64,000 nucleotides of DNA, taken from the NCBI RefSeq assembly GCF_018780585.1, contig NZ_JADMJL010000016.1, forward strand, positions 344,766 to 408,765. Reading direction: 5' to 3'. Numbering within the stretch: position 1 is the stretch's first letter; each line of letters starts with the position of its first letter. The DNA comes from Methyloversatilis discipulorum (GTDB lineage Bacteria > Pseudomonadota > Gammaproteobacteria > Burkholderiales > Rhodocyclaceae). Position numbers and translations under genes: made by a program. A model generated the notes under the pieces. That model made no database searches. It was not told where the DNA came from and saw nothing but the letters and a program-made list of their open reading frames with translations. Shown piece by piece: positions 22,173 through 32,947 of this stretch.

Positions 22173-24490
22173 AGATCGAGATCGACGGCCAGAAGCTGGA
22201 AGTGCCGGACGGCAGCACCGTGATGGATGCGGCCAACCGTCTGGGCCTGCACATTCCGCACTTCTGCTATCACAAGAAACTGTCCATCGCCGCCAACTGC
22301 CGCATGTGTCTGGTGCAGGTCGAGCGCGCGCCGAAGCCGCTGCCCGCGTGTGCCACGCCGGTCACCAACGGCATGAAGGTGCAGACGCATTCCGACCAGG
22401 CCATCACCGCGCAGAAGGGCGTGATGGAGTTCCTGCTGATCAATCACCCGCTGGACTGCCCGATCTGCGATCAGGGCGGCGAGTGCCAGCTGCAGGATCT
22501 CGCCGTCGGTTACGGCGCGTCGGCCTCCCGCTATCAGGAAGAGAAGCGGGTGGTGATGAACAAGAATCTCGGTCCGCTGATTTCGACCGACATGACCCGC
22601 TGCATCCACTGCACCCGCTGCGTGCGCTTCGGCCAGGAAATCGCCGGCGTCATGGAACTGGGCATGGCCAACCGCGGCGAGCATTCGGAAATCATGACCT
22701 TTGTCGGTCACACCGTCGATTCCGAGCTGTCGGGCAACATGATCGACCTGTGCCCGGTCGGTGCGCTCACCTCCAAGCCGTTCCGCTATTCGGCCCGTAC
22801 CTGGGAACTGTCGCGCCGCAAGACGGTAAGTCCGCACGACAGCCTGGGCACCAACCTCGTCGTCCAGGTCAAGCACGACGAAGTGAAGCGCGTGCTGCCG
22901 CTGGAGAACGAAGAGGTCAACGAGTGCTGGATTTCCGACCGTGACCGCTTCTCCTACGAAGCGCTGAACAGCGACGATCGCCTGACCACGCCGATGATCA
23001 AGCAGGACGGCAAGTGGATCGAGGTCGATTGGCAGACCGCGCTCGAATACGCGGCCAACAGCCTGAAGCGCGTCGCCGACGAACACGGCGCCGCGAAGAT
23101 CGGCATGCTGGCCGCCCCGTACTCGACGACCGAAGAGCTGTATCTGGGCGCGCAGCTGATGCGCGGCCTCGGTGGCGGCAGCATCGATCACCGCCTGCGC
23201 CAGACCGATTTCGGCCTCGACGGCAAGCTCGCCGGCATCCCCTGGCTGGGCATGAAGGTGGCCGATGTGTCGAAGCTCGATGCGGCGCTGGTCGTCGGCA
23301 GCTTCCTGCGCAAGGATCACCCGCTGATGGCGCAGCGCCTGCGTCAGGCGGCCCGTCGCGGCACCCGCGTCAGTGCGCTCGGCGTCAGCAACGAAGACTG
23401 GCTGATGACCACCTTCGCCCGCGTCACCGTCGCGCCGTCGGCACTGGCCGGCGAACTGGCCGCGCTGGTGAAGGCCGCTGCCGAAATCCGCGGCGTCGCG
23501 GTGCCGGTGGGTGCCGAGTCGGCCGAGGTTTCGGATGCGGCCCGCCGCATCGCGCAGAGCCTGTGCGACGACGGTGCGCGCGCCGTCTTCCTCGGTTCCG
23601 TCGTCCAGCAGCATCCGGACGCTGCCGGCCTGCATGCGCTGGCACAGGAACTGTCGCGGCTGACCGGCGCCACGCTGGGTTATCTGGGCGAAGCCGCGAA
23701 CAGCGTCGGCGCTGCCGCCGTCGGTGCGCAATCCGGCCTGAATGCGCAGCAGATGCTGCTCGGCGGCCTGCGCGCCTACGTGCTGCTGCACACCGAACCC
23801 GAACTCGACGCGGCCAACGCGCCGATGGCGGTCGAAGCGCTGAAGGGCGCCGACACGGTCATCGTCATGTCGCCGTTCAAGACCGGTCTGGACTACGCTG
23901 ACTGCCTGCTGCCGGTGTCGCCCTTCACCGAAACCTCCGGCACCTTCGTCAGTGTCGAAGGCCGCATCCAGAGCTTCCACGCGGTCGTGCGTCCGAAGGG
24001 TGAAACCCGTCCGGCGTGGAAGGTGCTGCGCGTGCTCGGCAGCATGCTCGAACTGGGCGGCTTCAAATTCGATTCGTCGGAAGCGGTGCGCGACGAAGCG
24101 CTGGCCGGTGCGAATGGCTGGCTGCCCGAGTACAAGCTGGACAACACGGCGAGCGATGTCGCGTTCGCGCGTCCGTCCGCGGTGAGCGGCCTGCAGCGCA
24201 TCGCCGACTTCCCGATCTATCGCAACGACGCTGTGGTGCGCCGGGCGCCGGCACTGGCTGCCGCGCGCGATTCCGCCGCGCCGACCGCCCGCATGAATGC
24301 AGCGACCGCCGCGGCGTCCGGCCTGACCGAGGCGAAGCGTGTTCGCGTGCGCGGTTCGGCCTGGTCGAGCGAACTTGATCTTGCGCTGGACGACACGGTG
24401 CCTGCGGGCTGCGTGCGCGTGTCGGCCGGCTGGCCGCAGACTGCGCCGCTGGGCACGCTGTCCGGCATCCTGAACGTGGAGGCCCTGTAA
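22166..24490 (+). CDS. nuoG: NADH-quinone oxidoreductase subunit G
   Basis: NuoG is the large Fe-S subunit of the electron-input arm. The N-terminal ~230 residues hold a [2Fe-2S] site ([17 protein letters not shown]), the His/Cys N5 site ([14 protein letters not shown]) and the N4 site ([12 protein letters not shown] plus a distal cysteine). The remaining ~540 residues form a molybdopterin-oxidoreductase-like domain without cofactor function in this family. The extra N7 cluster motif of some species is not seen. Length 774 residues. Confidence 0.96.
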   Translation: MLEIEIDGQKLEVPDGSTVMDAANRLGLHIPHFCYHKKLSIAANCRMCLVQVERAPKPLPACATPVTNGMKVQTHSDQAITAQKGVMEFLLINHPLDCPICDQGGECQLQDLAVGYGASASRYQEEKRVVMNKNLGPLISTDMTRCIHCTRCVRFGQEIAGVMELGMANRGEHSEIMTFVGHTVDSELSGNMIDLCPVGALTSKPFRYSARTWELSRRKTVSPHDSLGTNLVVQVKHDEVKRVLPLENEEVNECWISDRDRFSYEALNSDDRLTTPMIKQDGKWIEVDWQTALEYAANSLKRVADEHGAAKIGMLAAPYSTTEELYLGAQLMRGLGGGSIDHRLRQTDFGLDGKLAGIPWLGMKVADVSKLDAALVVGSFLRKDHPLMAQRLRQAARRGTRVSALGVSNEDWLMTTFARVTVAPSALAGELAALVKAAAEIRGVAVPVGAESAEVSDAARRIAQSLCDDGARAVFLGSVVQQHPDAAGLHALAQELSRLTGATLGYLGEAANSVGAAAVGAQSGLNAQQMLLGGLRAYVLLHTEPELDAANAPMAVEALKGADTVIVMSPFKTGLDYADCLLPVSPFTETSGTFVSVEGRIQSFHAVVRPKGETRPAWKVLRVLGSMLELGGFKFDSSEAVRDEALAGANGWLPEYKLDNTASDVAFARPSAVSGLQRIADFPIYRNDAVVRRAPALAAARDSAAPTARMNAATAAASGLTEAKRVRVRGSAWSSELDLALDDTVPAGCVRVSAGWPQTAPLGTLSGILNVEAL

Positions 24491-25557
24491 TGGACGCGCT
24501 GCTGCAACCCGTGCAGGACCTGCTCGGCGCCGCCTGGGTGCCGGTCTGGACCCTGGTCAAGATCTTCGCGATCATCCTGCCGCTGATGGGCTGTGTCGCC
24601 TACCTGACGCTGGCCGAGCGCAAGATCATCGGCTGGATGCAGGTGCGCAACGGTCCGAACCGCGTCACCTTCTTCGGCATCAAGGCACTGGGCGGTCTGG
24701 CGCAGCCGATCGCCGACGGCCTCAAGCTGCTGTTCAAGGAAATCGTGCTGCCGTCGGCGTCGAGCAAGACGCTGTTCGTGCTCGCACCGGTGCTGGCGCT
24801 GGCGCCGTCGCTGGCCGCCTGGGCGGTCATCCCGTTCAACGACGGTCTGGTGCTGGCCGACATCAACGCCGGCCTGCTCTACATCATGGCCATCACGTCG
24901 ATGGGTGTGTACGGCGTCATCATCGCCGGCTGGGCGTCGAACTCGAAGTACGCCTTCCTCGGCAGCCTGCGTTCGGCGGCGCAGATCGTCGCCTACGAAA
25001 TCGCCATGGGCTTCGCGCTGGTGACCGTGCTGATGGTGTCGCAGAGCCTGAACCTGTCGGACATCGTGCGCGGGCAGGGCGAGGGCATGTTCGCCAACAT
25101 GGGCCTGGGCGTGCTGTCGTGGAACTGGCTGCCGCTGTTCCCGATGTTCATCGTCTACTTCATCGCCGGCGTGGCCGAAACCAACCGCTCGCCGTTCGAC
25201 GTGGTGGAAGGCGAATCGGAAATCGTCGCCGGTCACATGATCGAGTATTCGGGCATGGCGTTCGCGCTGTTCTTCCTGGCCGAATACGCGAACATGATCC
25301 TGATCGCGACGCTGACCTCGATCATGTTCCTCGGCGGCTGGCTGTCGCCGGTCGGTTTCCTGCCGGACGGTTTCCACTGGCTGGCGGCGAAGAGCGCTTT
25401 CTGCCTGTTCTTCTTCCTGTGGCTGCGCGCGACTTTCCCGCGCTACCGCTATGACCAGATCATGCGTCTGGGCTGGAAGGTTTTCATCCCGGTCACCATC
25501 GTGTGGCTCGTGTTCATCGGCGGCTGGATGATGTCTCCGCTGTCGATCTGGAAGTAA
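24490..25557 (+). CDS. nuoH: NADH-quinone oxidoreductase subunit H
   Basis: NuoH links the peripheral and membrane arms and forms the entrance to the quinone chamber. The 355-residue protein has about eight hydrophobic helices and the signatures [17 protein letters not shown] and [20 protein letters not shown]. It shares one base with the nuoG stop region. Confidence 0.97.
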   Translation: MDALLQPVQDLLGAAWVPVWTLVKIFAIILPLMGCVAYLTLAERKIIGWMQVRNGPNRVTFFGIKALGGLAQPIADGLKLLFKEIVLPSASSKTLFVLAPVLALAPSLAAWAVIPFNDGLVLADINAGLLYIMAITSMGVYGVIIAGWASNSKYAFLGSLRSAAQIVAYEIAMGFALVTVLMVSQSLNLSDIVRGQGEGMFANMGLGVLSWNWLPLFPMFIVYFIAGVAETNRSPFDVVEGESEIVAGHMIEYSGMAFALFFLAEYANMILIATLTSIMFLGGWLSPVGFLPDGFHWLAAKSAFCLFFFLWLRATFPRYRYDQIMRLGWKVFIPVTIVWLVFIGGWMMSPLSIWK

Positions 25558-25567
25558 GGGACGCGTT

Positions 25568-26056
25568 ATGGGTTCGATGAGAGATTTGTTCGGCGGGCTG
25601 ATGCTGACCGAACTGGTGAAGGGCATGGCGCTGACCGGCCGTCACCTGTTCGCGCGCAAGATCACCCTGCAGTTTCCGGAAGAGAAGACGCCGCAGTCGC
25701 CGCGTTTCCGCGGCCTGCACGCGCTGCGCCGCTATCCGAACGGCGAGGAACGCTGCATCGCCTGCAAGCTGTGCGAGGCGGTGTGCCCGGCGATGGCCAT
25801 CACCATCGAGTCGGATCAGCGTGACGACGGCACCCGCCGTACCACGCGTTACGACATCGATCTGACCAAGTGCATCTTCTGCGGTTTCTGCGAGGAAGCC
25901 TGTCCGGTCGATGCCATCGTCGAGACGCGCGTACTCGAGTACCACGGTGAAAAGCGCGGTGACCTGTACTACACCAAGCAGATGCTGCTGGCCGTCGGCG
26001 ACCGCTATGAAACGCAGATCGCCAAGGACAGGGAAGCGGACTCGAAGTACCGCTGA
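25568..26056 (+). CDS. nuoI: NADH-quinone oxidoreductase subunit I
   Basis: NuoI carries clusters N6a and N6b that pass electrons to N2. The 162-residue ferredoxin-like protein shows two classic [4Fe-4S] motifs, [12 protein letters not shown] and [12 protein letters not shown]. The N-terminal amphipathic segment ([18 protein letters not shown]) fits its position on the membrane surface. Confidence 0.97.
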   Translation: MGSMRDLFGGLMLTELVKGMALTGRHLFARKITLQFPEEKTPQSPRFRGLHALRRYPNGEERCIACKLCEAVCPAMAITIESDQRDDGTRRTTRYDIDLTKCIFCGFCEEACPVDAIVETRVLEYHGEKRGDLYYTKQMLLAVGDRYETQIAKDREADSKYR

Positions 26057-26110
26057 TGGCCGGGCCCGCGCGAGCGGGCAGGGCTCAAGGGAACGGACAA
26101 GAACGAACCG

Positions 26111-26716
26111 ATGATGGATTTCCAGACCGCAGTTTTCTTCTTTCTCAGCGCCATCCTGGTGGCCGCGTCGCTGCGCGTCATCACTGCGCGCAATCCGGTG
26201 CACGCGGCGCTCTACTTGGTGCTGTCCTTCTTCACCGCCGGTGGCATCTGGATGCTGCTGCAGGCCGAGTTCCTCGCGATCGCGCTGGTGCTGGTCTATG
26301 TCGGCGCGGTGATGGTGCTCTTCCTCTTCGTCGTGATGATGCTGGACATCAACATCGAGCGGATGCGCGAGGGCTTCTGGGCCAATCTGGTGCCGGGCCT
26401 CATCGTCGCCGGCCTGATGCTGGCCGAGATGTTCGCCGTGCTGGGCGCCAAGTACTTCTCGGCTGACCGCATGCCGGCGCCCGAGGCCGCCGCCGCTGGC
26501 TACAGCAACACCAAGGAACTGGGGCGCCTGATCTACACCGAGTACGTGTATCCGTTCGAACTGGCCTCGGTCATCCTGCTGGTCGCCATCATCGCGGCCA
26601 TCGCGCTGACCATGCGCAAGCGCAAGGACACCAAGTTCCAGGAACCGGCCAAGCAGATCGCGGTGCGCCGTGAAGACCGCGTGCGCCTGGTGTCGATGCC
26701 GGCCGAGAAAGACTGA
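26111..26716 (+). CDS. nuoJ: NADH-quinone oxidoreductase subunit J
   Basis: NuoJ is a membrane-arm subunit with five predicted helices and the conserved [16 protein letters not shown] stretch in the third. Its 201 residues end in a charged cytoplasmic tail. Two adjacent ATG codons (26111, 26114) could start it. The 54-nt gap after nuoI holds nothing recognisable. Confidence 0.95.
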   Translation: MMDFQTAVFFFLSAILVAASLRVITARNPVHAALYLVLSFFTAGGIWMLLQAEFLAIALVLVYVGAVMVLFLFVVMMLDINIERMREGFWANLVPGLIVAGLMLAEMFAVLGAKYFSADRMPAPEAAAAGYSNTKELGRLIYTEYVYPFELASVILLVAIIAAIALTMRKRKDTKFQEPAKQIAVRREDRVRLVSMPAEKD

Positions 26717-26733
26717 GAAAAGAAGCGCACGAC

Positions 26734-27045
26734 ATGACCTCCTTGCCCCTTTCCTATTTCCTGATGCTGGGCGCCGTGCTGTTCGCGATCAGCGTGGTCG
26801 GCATCTTCCTGAACCGGAAGAACCTCATCGTGCTGCTGATGGCGATCGAACTGATGCTGCTGGCGGTGAACATGAATTTCGTCGCCTTCTCGCACTACCT
26901 CGGCGACCCGTCCGGCCAGATCTTCGTTTTCTTCATCCTTACCGTAGCCGCCGCGGAATCCGCGATCGGGCTGGCCATCCTCGTGGTGCTGTTCCGCAAC
27001 CTGAACACCATCCACGTCGATGATCTGGACAGCCTGAAAGGTTGA
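26734..27045 (+). CDS. nuoK: NADH-quinone oxidoreductase subunit K
   Basis: NuoK is a three-helix proton-path subunit. The 103 residues show the conserved membrane glutamates in [16 protein letters not shown] and [15 protein letters not shown]. It is tightly followed by nuoL. Confidence 0.96.
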   Translation: MTSLPLSYFLMLGAVLFAISVVGIFLNRKNLIVLLMAIELMLLAVNMNFVAFSHYLGDPSGQIFVFFILTVAAAESAIGLAILVVLFRNLNTIHVDDLDSLKG

Positions 27046-27050
27046 GCGAC

Positions 27051-29072
27051 ATGACATCGATGCAAAAGCTCTATCTGCTCGTCCCGCTCGCGCCGCTGTT
27101 CGGCGCCATCATCGCCGGCCTGTTCTGCCGCGTCATTCCGCGCTGGGTCGCGCACAGCGTCACCATCCTCGGCGTCGCCGTGGCACTGGTCGCGTCCTGG
27201 GTCATCTTCCAGGACGTGCAGGCCGGCAACAGCTTCAATGGTGCGCTCTACACCTGGGCAACCAGTGGCGATCTGAAGATGGAAATCGGTTTCCAGATCG
27301 ACAAGCTGACCGTGATGATGATGCTGGTCGTCACCTCGGTGTCGCTGATGGTGCACCTCTACACCATCGGCTACATGGCCGAAGATCCGGGCTACAACCG
27401 CTTCTTCTCCTACATTTCGCTGTTCACCTTCTCGATGCTGATGCTCGTCATGAGCAACAACTTCGTGCAGCTGTTCTTCGGCTGGGAAGCGGTGGGTCTG
27501 GTGTCCTATCTGCTGATCGGTTTCTGGTTCAAGCGCCCGACCGCGGTGTACGCCAACCTGAAGGCCTTCCTGGTCAACCGCGTCGGTGACTTCGGCTTCC
27601 TGCTCGGTATCGGCCTGATCGCCGCCTACGCCGGCACGCTCAATTACGCCGAGGTGTTCGCCAAGCGCGAAGAGCTGGTCACCATGACCGTCGCCGGCAC
27701 CGACTGGCCGCTGCTGACCGCGGTGTGTATCGGCCTGTTCATCGGCGCAATGGGCAAGTCGGCCCAGGTGCCGCTGCACGTTTGGCTGCCCGACTCGATG
27801 GAAGGCCCGACCCCGATTTCGGCGCTGATCCACGCGGCGACGATGGTGACGGCTGGCATCTTCATGGTCACCCGTATGTCGCCGCTGTTCGAACTGTCGG
27901 AAACCGCGCTGTCCTTCGTGCTGGTGATCGGCGCGACGACCGCGCTGTTCATGGGCTTCCTCGGCATCATCCAGAACGACATCAAGCGCGTGGTTGCCTA
28001 CTCGACGCTGTCGCAGCTCGGCTACATGACGGTGGCGCTGGGCGTGTCGGCCTACTCGGCCGCGGTGTTCCACCTGATGACCCACGCCTTCTTCAAGGCG
28101 CTGCTCTTCCTGGGTGCCGGCTCGGTCATCATGGGCATGCACCACGACCAGGACATGCGCAACATGGGCGGCCTGTGGAAGTACATGCCCATCACCTGGT
28201 TCACCTCGCTGCTCGGTTCGCTGGCGCTGATCGGCGTGCCTTTCCTGTCCGGCTTCTACTCGAAGGACTCGATCATCGAGGCGGTGCATTTCTCGACGAT
28301 CCCGGGTGCCGGTTACGCCTACTTCTGCGTGGTCGCCGGTGTGTTCATCACCGCCTTCTACTCCTTCCGCATGTATTTCCGCGTGTTCCACGGCCCGGAG
28401 AACTTCGGCAAGGCGCACGACGATCACTCTGCGCACGGCGACGATCATCACGACGATGACCACCACGACGAGCACCATGGCCTCGCGCCGGGCGAGAAGC
28501 CGCACGAGTCGCCGTGGGTGGTGTGGGTGCCGCTGGCGCTGCTGGCCATCCCGTCGGTGTTCATCGGTTACTTCACCGTGCAGCCCATGCTGTTCGGCGA
28601 CTGGTTCGACGGCGTCGTGACCGTGCTGCCGGAGCACGACGTGCTGGCCAAGGTTGGCGAGCACTTCCACTCGGCGGCCGGCATGGCGATGCACGGTTTC
28701 ACCGCGCTGCCGTTCTGGCTCGCGCTGGGTGGCGTCGTGCTGGCCTGGGTCATGTACATCGCGATGCCCTCGCTGCCGGGCCGTATCGCGCCGATCTTCC
28801 GCCCGATCAATGTGGTGCTCGAGAACAAGTACTACTTCGACCGCTTCAACGAGATCGTCTTCGCCGGTGGCGCCCGTCTGCTGGGTCGCGGCCTGTGGGC
28901 CGCGGGCGACCGCACGATCATCGACGGTGTGCTGATCAACGGTTCCGCCTCGGCTGTCGGCGCGTTTGCGCGCCTCGCCCGCGGCATACAGACCGGGTAC
29001 ATCTACCGCTACGCGTTTGCAATGGTGATCGGTGTCTGTCTCCTGCTGCTGTGGAGACTGGGCTTCAAGTGA
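27051..29072 (+). CDS. nuoL: NADH-quinone oxidoreductase subunit L
   Basis: NuoL is the distal antiporter-like proton pump with the long lateral helix. The 673 residues contain many hydrophobic helices and the Mrp-type signatures FFGWEAVGLVSYLLIGFW and HAATMVTAGIFMVTR. Between helices, residues ~455-478 form a His/Asp-rich loop (about ten His in 24 residues), which is a lineage-specific insertion. ATG 27051 has AAAGG 9 nt upstream; the frame is open from the TTG at 27042 overlapping nuoK. Confidence 0.96.
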   Translation: MTSMQKLYLLVPLAPLFGAIIAGLFCRVIPRWVAHSVTILGVAVALVASWVIFQDVQAGNSFNGALYTWATSGDLKMEIGFQIDKLTVMMMLVVTSVSLMVHLYTIGYMAEDPGYNRFFSYISLFTFSMLMLVMSNNFVQLFFGWEAVGLVSYLLIGFWFKRPTAVYANLKAFLVNRVGDFGFLLGIGLIAAYAGTLNYAEVFAKREELVTMTVAGTDWPLLTAVCIGLFIGAMGKSAQVPLHVWLPDSMEGPTPISALIHAATMVTAGIFMVTRMSPLFELSETALSFVLVIGATTALFMGFLGIIQNDIKRVVAYSTLSQLGYMTVALGVSAYSAAVFHLMTHAFFKALLFLGAGSVIMGMHHDQDMRNMGGLWKYMPITWFTSLLGSLALIGVPFLSGFYSKDSIIEAVHFSTIPGAGYAYFCVVAGVFITAFYSFRMYFRVFHGPENFGKAHDDHSAHGDDHHDDDHHDEHHGLAPGEKPHESPWVVWVPLALLAIPSVFIGYFTVQPMLFGDWFDGVVTVLPEHDVLAKVGEHFHSAAGMAMHGFTALPFWLALGGVVLAWVMYIAMPSLPGRIAPIFRPINVVLENKYYFDRFNEIVFAGGARLLGRGLWAAGDRTIIDGVLINGSASAVGAFARLARGIQTGYIYRYAFAMVIGVCLLLLWRLGFK

Positions 29073-29079
29073 TGTGGTG

Positions 29080-29101
29080 CGGGCGGTGAGGGTGCCGCCC
29101 G
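29080..29101 (+). other. hairpin in the nuoL-nuoM gap
   Basis: CGGGCGG (29080-29086) pairs with CCGCCCG (29095-29101) around an 8-nt loop, with no T-run after it. The 102-nt nuoL-nuoM gap is the longest inside the nuo operon; the hairpin could mark RNA processing. nuoM itself has no clear Shine-Dalgarno sequence. Confidence 0.4.
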
Positions 29102-29174
29102 TGGCGTGAATTCAGAGGGAGTGCCAGACGCGGTTGCCCTGACCGGTGAACGTGTCGGCTGAACAAACAAAGAA

Positions 29175-30653
29175 ATGACCGATATTCCCCTTCTCAGTCT
29201 TGCCGTATGGCTGCCGATTGCCGGTGGTCTGCTCGTGCTCGCCAGTGGCGACGGCCGCAATGTGGCCTTCTCGAAACTGATCGCGCTGGTCACGGCCATC
29301 TTCGGCTTCCTGGTCACGATTCCGCTCTACACCGGCTTCGATACCGCCAGTGCCGGCATGCAGTTCGTCGAGCTGATGCCCTGGGTGCGCGACTACAACA
29401 TCAACTACCACCTCGGCGTCGATGGCATCTCGATGCCCTTCGTCATCCTGAACAGCTTCATCACCGTACTGGTGGTGATGGCTGGCTGGACGGTGATCGA
29501 ATACAAGCCCTCGCAGTACTTCGCCGCGTTCCTGATCATGTCGGGCCTGCTGAACGGCATCTTCTCGGCGCTCGACGGCATCCTGTTCTACGTGTTCTTC
29601 GAAGCGTCGCTGATCCCGCTGTATCTGGTCATTGGCGTGTGGGGCGGCAAGAACCGCGTCTATGCGGCCTTCAAGTTCTTCCTCTACACGCTGCTCGGCT
29701 CGCTGCTGATGCTGGTCGCGCTGCTCTACCTGTTCCACAAGAGCGGCAGCTTCGCCATCCTCGACTGGCACCGTGAGCCGCTGGCGATGACCGCGCAGTC
29801 GCTGATCTTCTGGGCCTTCTTCGCCAGCTTCGCGGTGAAGGTGCCGATGTGGCCGGTGCATACCTGGCTGCCGGACGCCCACGTCGAGGCGCCGACCGGC
29901 GGTTCGGCCGTGCTGGCGGCAATCGGCCTGAAGCTCGGCGCCTACGGCTTCCTGCGCTTCTCGCTGCCCATCGTGCCGGATGCTGCCCAGCACTTCGCGC
30001 CGGTGGTGATCGGCCTGTCGCTGATCGCGGTGATCTACATCGGCCTGGTCGCGCTGGCGCAGACCGACATGAAGAAGCTGGTCGCCTATTCGTCGATCTC
30101 GCACATGGGCTTCGTCACGCTGGGCTTCTTCATCTTCAATCCGCTGGGTATCGAAGGCGCCCTGGTGCAGATGATTTCGCACGGCTTCGTGTCGGCCGCG
30201 ATGTTCCTCTGCATCGGCGTGCTGTACGACCGCATGCACACCCGCAACATCGCCGACTACGGCGGCGTCGTGAATACGATGCCGAAGTTCGCCGCGCTGT
30301 TCCTGCTGTTCGCGATGGCCAACGCCGGCCTGCCGGCCACCTCCGGCTTCATCGGCGAATTCATGGTCGTGCTCGGCGCCATCCAGTTCAATTTCTGGAC
30401 CGGCTTTGCCGCCGCCACCACGCTGATCCTCGGCGCGGCCTACACCTTGTGGATGTACAAGCGCGTGGTGTTCGGCGACGTCGCCAACAGCCATGTCGCC
30501 GAACTGAGCGACATCAATGCGCGCGAAATGCTCATCCTCGGCGTGCTGGCCGTCTGCACGCTGGCCATGGGCATCTGGCCGCAGCCGGTGACCGAAATCA
30601 TGCATGCGACCGTGAACCAGCTGCTCGACCATGTCGCAGCCGGCAAGCTCTGA
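29175..30653 (+). CDS. nuoM: NADH-quinone oxidoreductase subunit M
   Basis: NuoM is the second antiporter-like proton pump. The 492 residues show the Mrp family core VHTWLPDAHVEAPTGGSAVL and the essential glutamate in FYVFFEASLIPLYL. About 14 hydrophobic helices are present. nuoN starts 12 nt after the stop. Confidence 0.97.
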   Translation: MTDIPLLSLAVWLPIAGGLLVLASGDGRNVAFSKLIALVTAIFGFLVTIPLYTGFDTASAGMQFVELMPWVRDYNINYHLGVDGISMPFVILNSFITVLVVMAGWTVIEYKPSQYFAAFLIMSGLLNGIFSALDGILFYVFFEASLIPLYLVIGVWGGKNRVYAAFKFFLYTLLGSLLMLVALLYLFHKSGSFAILDWHREPLAMTAQSLIFWAFFASFAVKVPMWPVHTWLPDAHVEAPTGGSAVLAAIGLKLGAYGFLRFSLPIVPDAAQHFAPVVIGLSLIAVIYIGLVALAQTDMKKLVAYSSISHMGFVTLGFFIFNPLGIEGALVQMISHGFVSAAMFLCIGVLYDRMHTRNIADYGGVVNTMPKFAALFLLFAMANAGLPATSGFIGEFMVVLGAIQFNFWTGFAAATTLILGAAYTLWMYKRVVFGDVANSHVAELSDINAREMLILGVLAVCTLAMGIWPQPVTEIMHATVNQLLDHVAAGKL

Positions 30654-30665
30654 CGGACCAAAAGA

Positions 30666-32147
30666 ATGAACTTCCCTCTGCCTGACTTCTTCCCCGCATC
30701 GGCCGAAATCTTCGTGCTGGTGATGGCCTGCGTCGTGCTGCTCGCAGACCTCTTCAAGTCCGAACGCCAGGGCTGGTTGCCTTATGTGCTGACGCTGGCG
30801 ACGCTGGCCGGCGCCTTCGCCATCCAGGTCGGCACTGCCGGGCCGGACACCACGCTCACCTTCAGCGGCATGTTCGTCGATGACCGTCTCGCCGACGTGC
30901 TGAAGAGCTGCCTCTACATCACCGTGTTCGCTGTCGTCGTCTATAGCCGCGATTACCTGATGGCACGCGGTCTGGAGCGTGGCGAGTACTACTTGCTGGT
31001 GCTGTTTGCGACGCTGGGCATGCAGGTGATGATTTCGGCCAACCACTTCCTGACGCTCTACCTGGGCCTGGAACTGCTGTCGCTGGCGATCTACGCGCTG
31101 GTCGCGCTGGACCGCGAATCGGCGCGGTCGACCGAAGCGGCGATGAAGTACTTCGTGCTCGGTGCGCTGGCTTCCGGCCTGCTGCTGTACGGCATGTCGA
31201 TGATCTATGGTGCGACCGGCACGCTGGAAATTTCCGCCATCGCCCGCAAGCTGTCCGACCCCGCGACCAATATGGAGGTGCTGCGCTTCGGCCTGGTCTT
31301 CCTGGTCGCCGGCCTGGCCTTCAAGATCGGTGTCGTGCCTTTCCACATGTGGATTCCCGACGTCTATCACGGCGCGCCGACGGCGATCACGCTGCTGATC
31401 GGCTCGGCGCCCAAACTGGCCGGTTTCGCAATGGCGATCCGCCTGCTGGTCGACGGCCTGCCGACGCTGGCGGTGGAGTGGCAGCAGATGCTGATGCTGC
31501 TCGCCATCCTGTCGATCGCGCTCGGCAACGTGGTCGCCATCGCGCAGACTAATGTCAAGCGCATGCTGGCCTACTCGACCATTTCGCACATGGGCTTCAT
31601 GCTGCTCGGCCTGGTCAGCGGCGTGATCGAACTGCGTGCCTCGGGTGACATCCACCTGTCCTACGCCTTCGGCAGCGCGATGTTCTACACCATCGCCTAC
31701 GTGCTGATGAGCTCGGCCGCCTTCGGCACGCTGCTGGTGCTGACGCGCGCTGGCGTCGAAGCGGAGACGCTGGACGACCTGAAGGGCCTGAACCGTCGCA
31801 GTCCGTGGTTCGCCGCGGTGCTGATGATGGTCATGTTCTCGATGGCCGGCATTCCGTTCTTCATCGGCTTCTTTGCCAAGCTTGCCGTGCTGCAGGCGGT
31901 CGTCGCGGCCGGCTACATCTACACGGCGGTGTTCGCCGTGCTGCTGTCGCTGATCGGCGCCTTCTTCTACCTGCGCGTCGTCAAGCTGATGTACTTCGAC
32001 GAGCCGCTCGACAACAGCCCGCTGGTCGCCTCGACCGAAATGCGCGCGCTGCTGTCGGTCAATGCGCTGGCGATCGCGCTGATCGGCCTGATGCCGCAGT
32101 CGCTGCTCGCATTGTGTGCGTCGGCCCTCGGCCAGGCGCTGAAGTAA
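30666..32147 (+). CDS. nuoN: NADH-quinone oxidoreductase subunit N
   Basis: NuoN is the third antiporter-like subunit and closes the nuo operon. The 493 residues include the conserved [17 protein letters not shown] and [19 protein letters not shown] motifs with the helix-5 glutamate. A DUF2818 gene that often follows nuoN in betaproteobacteria is absent; the NUDIX gene begins 7 nt downstream instead. Confidence 0.97.
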   Translation: MNFPLPDFFPASAEIFVLVMACVVLLADLFKSERQGWLPYVLTLATLAGAFAIQVGTAGPDTTLTFSGMFVDDRLADVLKSCLYITVFAVVVYSRDYLMARGLERGEYYLLVLFATLGMQVMISANHFLTLYLGLELLSLAIYALVALDRESARSTEAAMKYFVLGALASGLLLYGMSMIYGATGTLEISAIARKLSDPATNMEVLRFGLVFLVAGLAFKIGVVPFHMWIPDVYHGAPTAITLLIGSAPKLAGFAMAIRLLVDGLPTLAVEWQQMLMLLAILSIALGNVVAIAQTNVKRMLAYSTISHMGFMLLGLVSGVIELRASGDIHLSYAFGSAMFYTIAYVLMSSAAFGTLLVLTRAGVEAETLDDLKGLNRRSPWFAAVLMMVMFSMAGIPFFIGFFAKLAVLQAVVAAGYIYTAVFAVLLSLIGAFFYLRVVKLMYFDEPLDNSPLVASTEMRALLSVNALAIALIGLMPQSLLALCASALGQALK

Positions 32148-32154
32148 GCGACGG

Positions 32155-32703
32155 ATGGCGGAGGACCTGACCGAAAGCACGCTGGACAGCCGTCAGGTCT
32201 ACGACGGTGTCCTGCTCAAGGTCTATCAGGATCAGGTCCGCCTGCCGGACGGCAAGCAGGCGATCCGCGAGTACATCAAGCATCCGGGCGCCGTCGTCAT
32301 CATCGCCATCCTGCCGGACGGGCGCATGGTGTTCGAGCGTCAGTTCCGCTACGGCCCGCGGCGCGTCTTCCTCGAATTTCCGGCTGGCAAGATCGATCCG
32401 GGCGAGCCGATCGAACAGACGGCCATCCGCGAACTGCGCGAGGAAACCGGCCACGAGGCCGACAGCTGGGAACACCTGGGCACGATGCACCCCTGCATCG
32501 GCTATTCTGACGAACGCATCGAAATCTTCCTCGCCCGTGGGCTGCGCCACGTCGGCGCTTCGCTCGACGAAGGTGAGTTCCTCGAAGTCACCGCGCTGTC
32601 GCTGGAAGCCGCAATGTCGGCGGTCTGGCGTGGCGAACTAACCGACGCCAAGACGCTGGCCGCCCTGATCTGGGCGCAGCGCGTGTTCGCCCAGGGCTTC
32701 TGA
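32155..32703 (+). CDS. NUDIX hydrolase, ADP-ribose pyrophosphatase type
   Basis: The 182-residue protein has a complete NUDIX box starting at Gly78 (GKIDPGEPIEQ followed by RELREETGHEA), with the catalytic REEXG core. The preceding YIKHPGAVVIIAILPDG and FERQFRYGPRR segments resemble ADP-ribose/ADP-sugar pyrophosphatases. It lies 7 nt after nuoN and is probably co-transcribed; hydrolysis of ADP-ribose derived from NAD(H) would suit that context, but the substrate is inferred. Confidence 0.88.
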   Translation: MAEDLTESTLDSRQVYDGVLLKVYQDQVRLPDGKQAIREYIKHPGAVVIIAILPDGRMVFERQFRYGPRRVFLEFPAGKIDPGEPIEQTAIRELREETGHEADSWEHLGTMHPCIGYSDERIEIFLARGLRHVGASLDEGEFLEVTALSLEAAMSAVWRGELTDAKTLAALIWAQRVFAQGF

Positions 32704-32790
32704 GCCCCTGCATCTGAGTTGCTGATCCGGCGGCCCGCCGGGCGGCAGTCAGTTGCGGCATTGGCAAGTGACGGCGATCGCGCCGCTGCC

Positions 32791-32908
32791 GCAGGCTTCG
32801 ATGCAGGCCGTTGTCGGGGTCAGAAGACCCCTCCCACAGAACCGTCGCTCGGACTCCGGCCGCGGCTCGGGCGCCTCTCCCTGTGGGAGCGGCCTTGGCC
32901 GCGACTGC
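32791..32908 (-). repeat. BIME/REP-like intergenic repeat, copy A
   Basis: Read on the minus strand this copy gives, in order, GCGGCCAAGGCCGCTCCCAC, AGGG, a variable ~45-nt centre, TTCTGTGGGAGGGGTCTT and GACCCCGACA, ending near TCGAAG. The same order appears on the plus strand at 56620-56730. The two conserved ends carry mutually complementary TCCCACAG/CTGTGGGA cores, so the whole can fold into a long hairpin. It fills the convergent space between the NUDIX gene and folK. Confidence 0.8.
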
Positions 32909-32947
32909 GGCGGTCCGACAGGGGCACCATCGACGGCGGCGTCCGAC

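Noticed and set aside
32704-32947. Short open frames in the NUDIX-folK gap on either strand
   Set aside because: The region is occupied by the BIME-like repeat and the frames have Arg/Pro-rich composition with no similarity or ribosome site.
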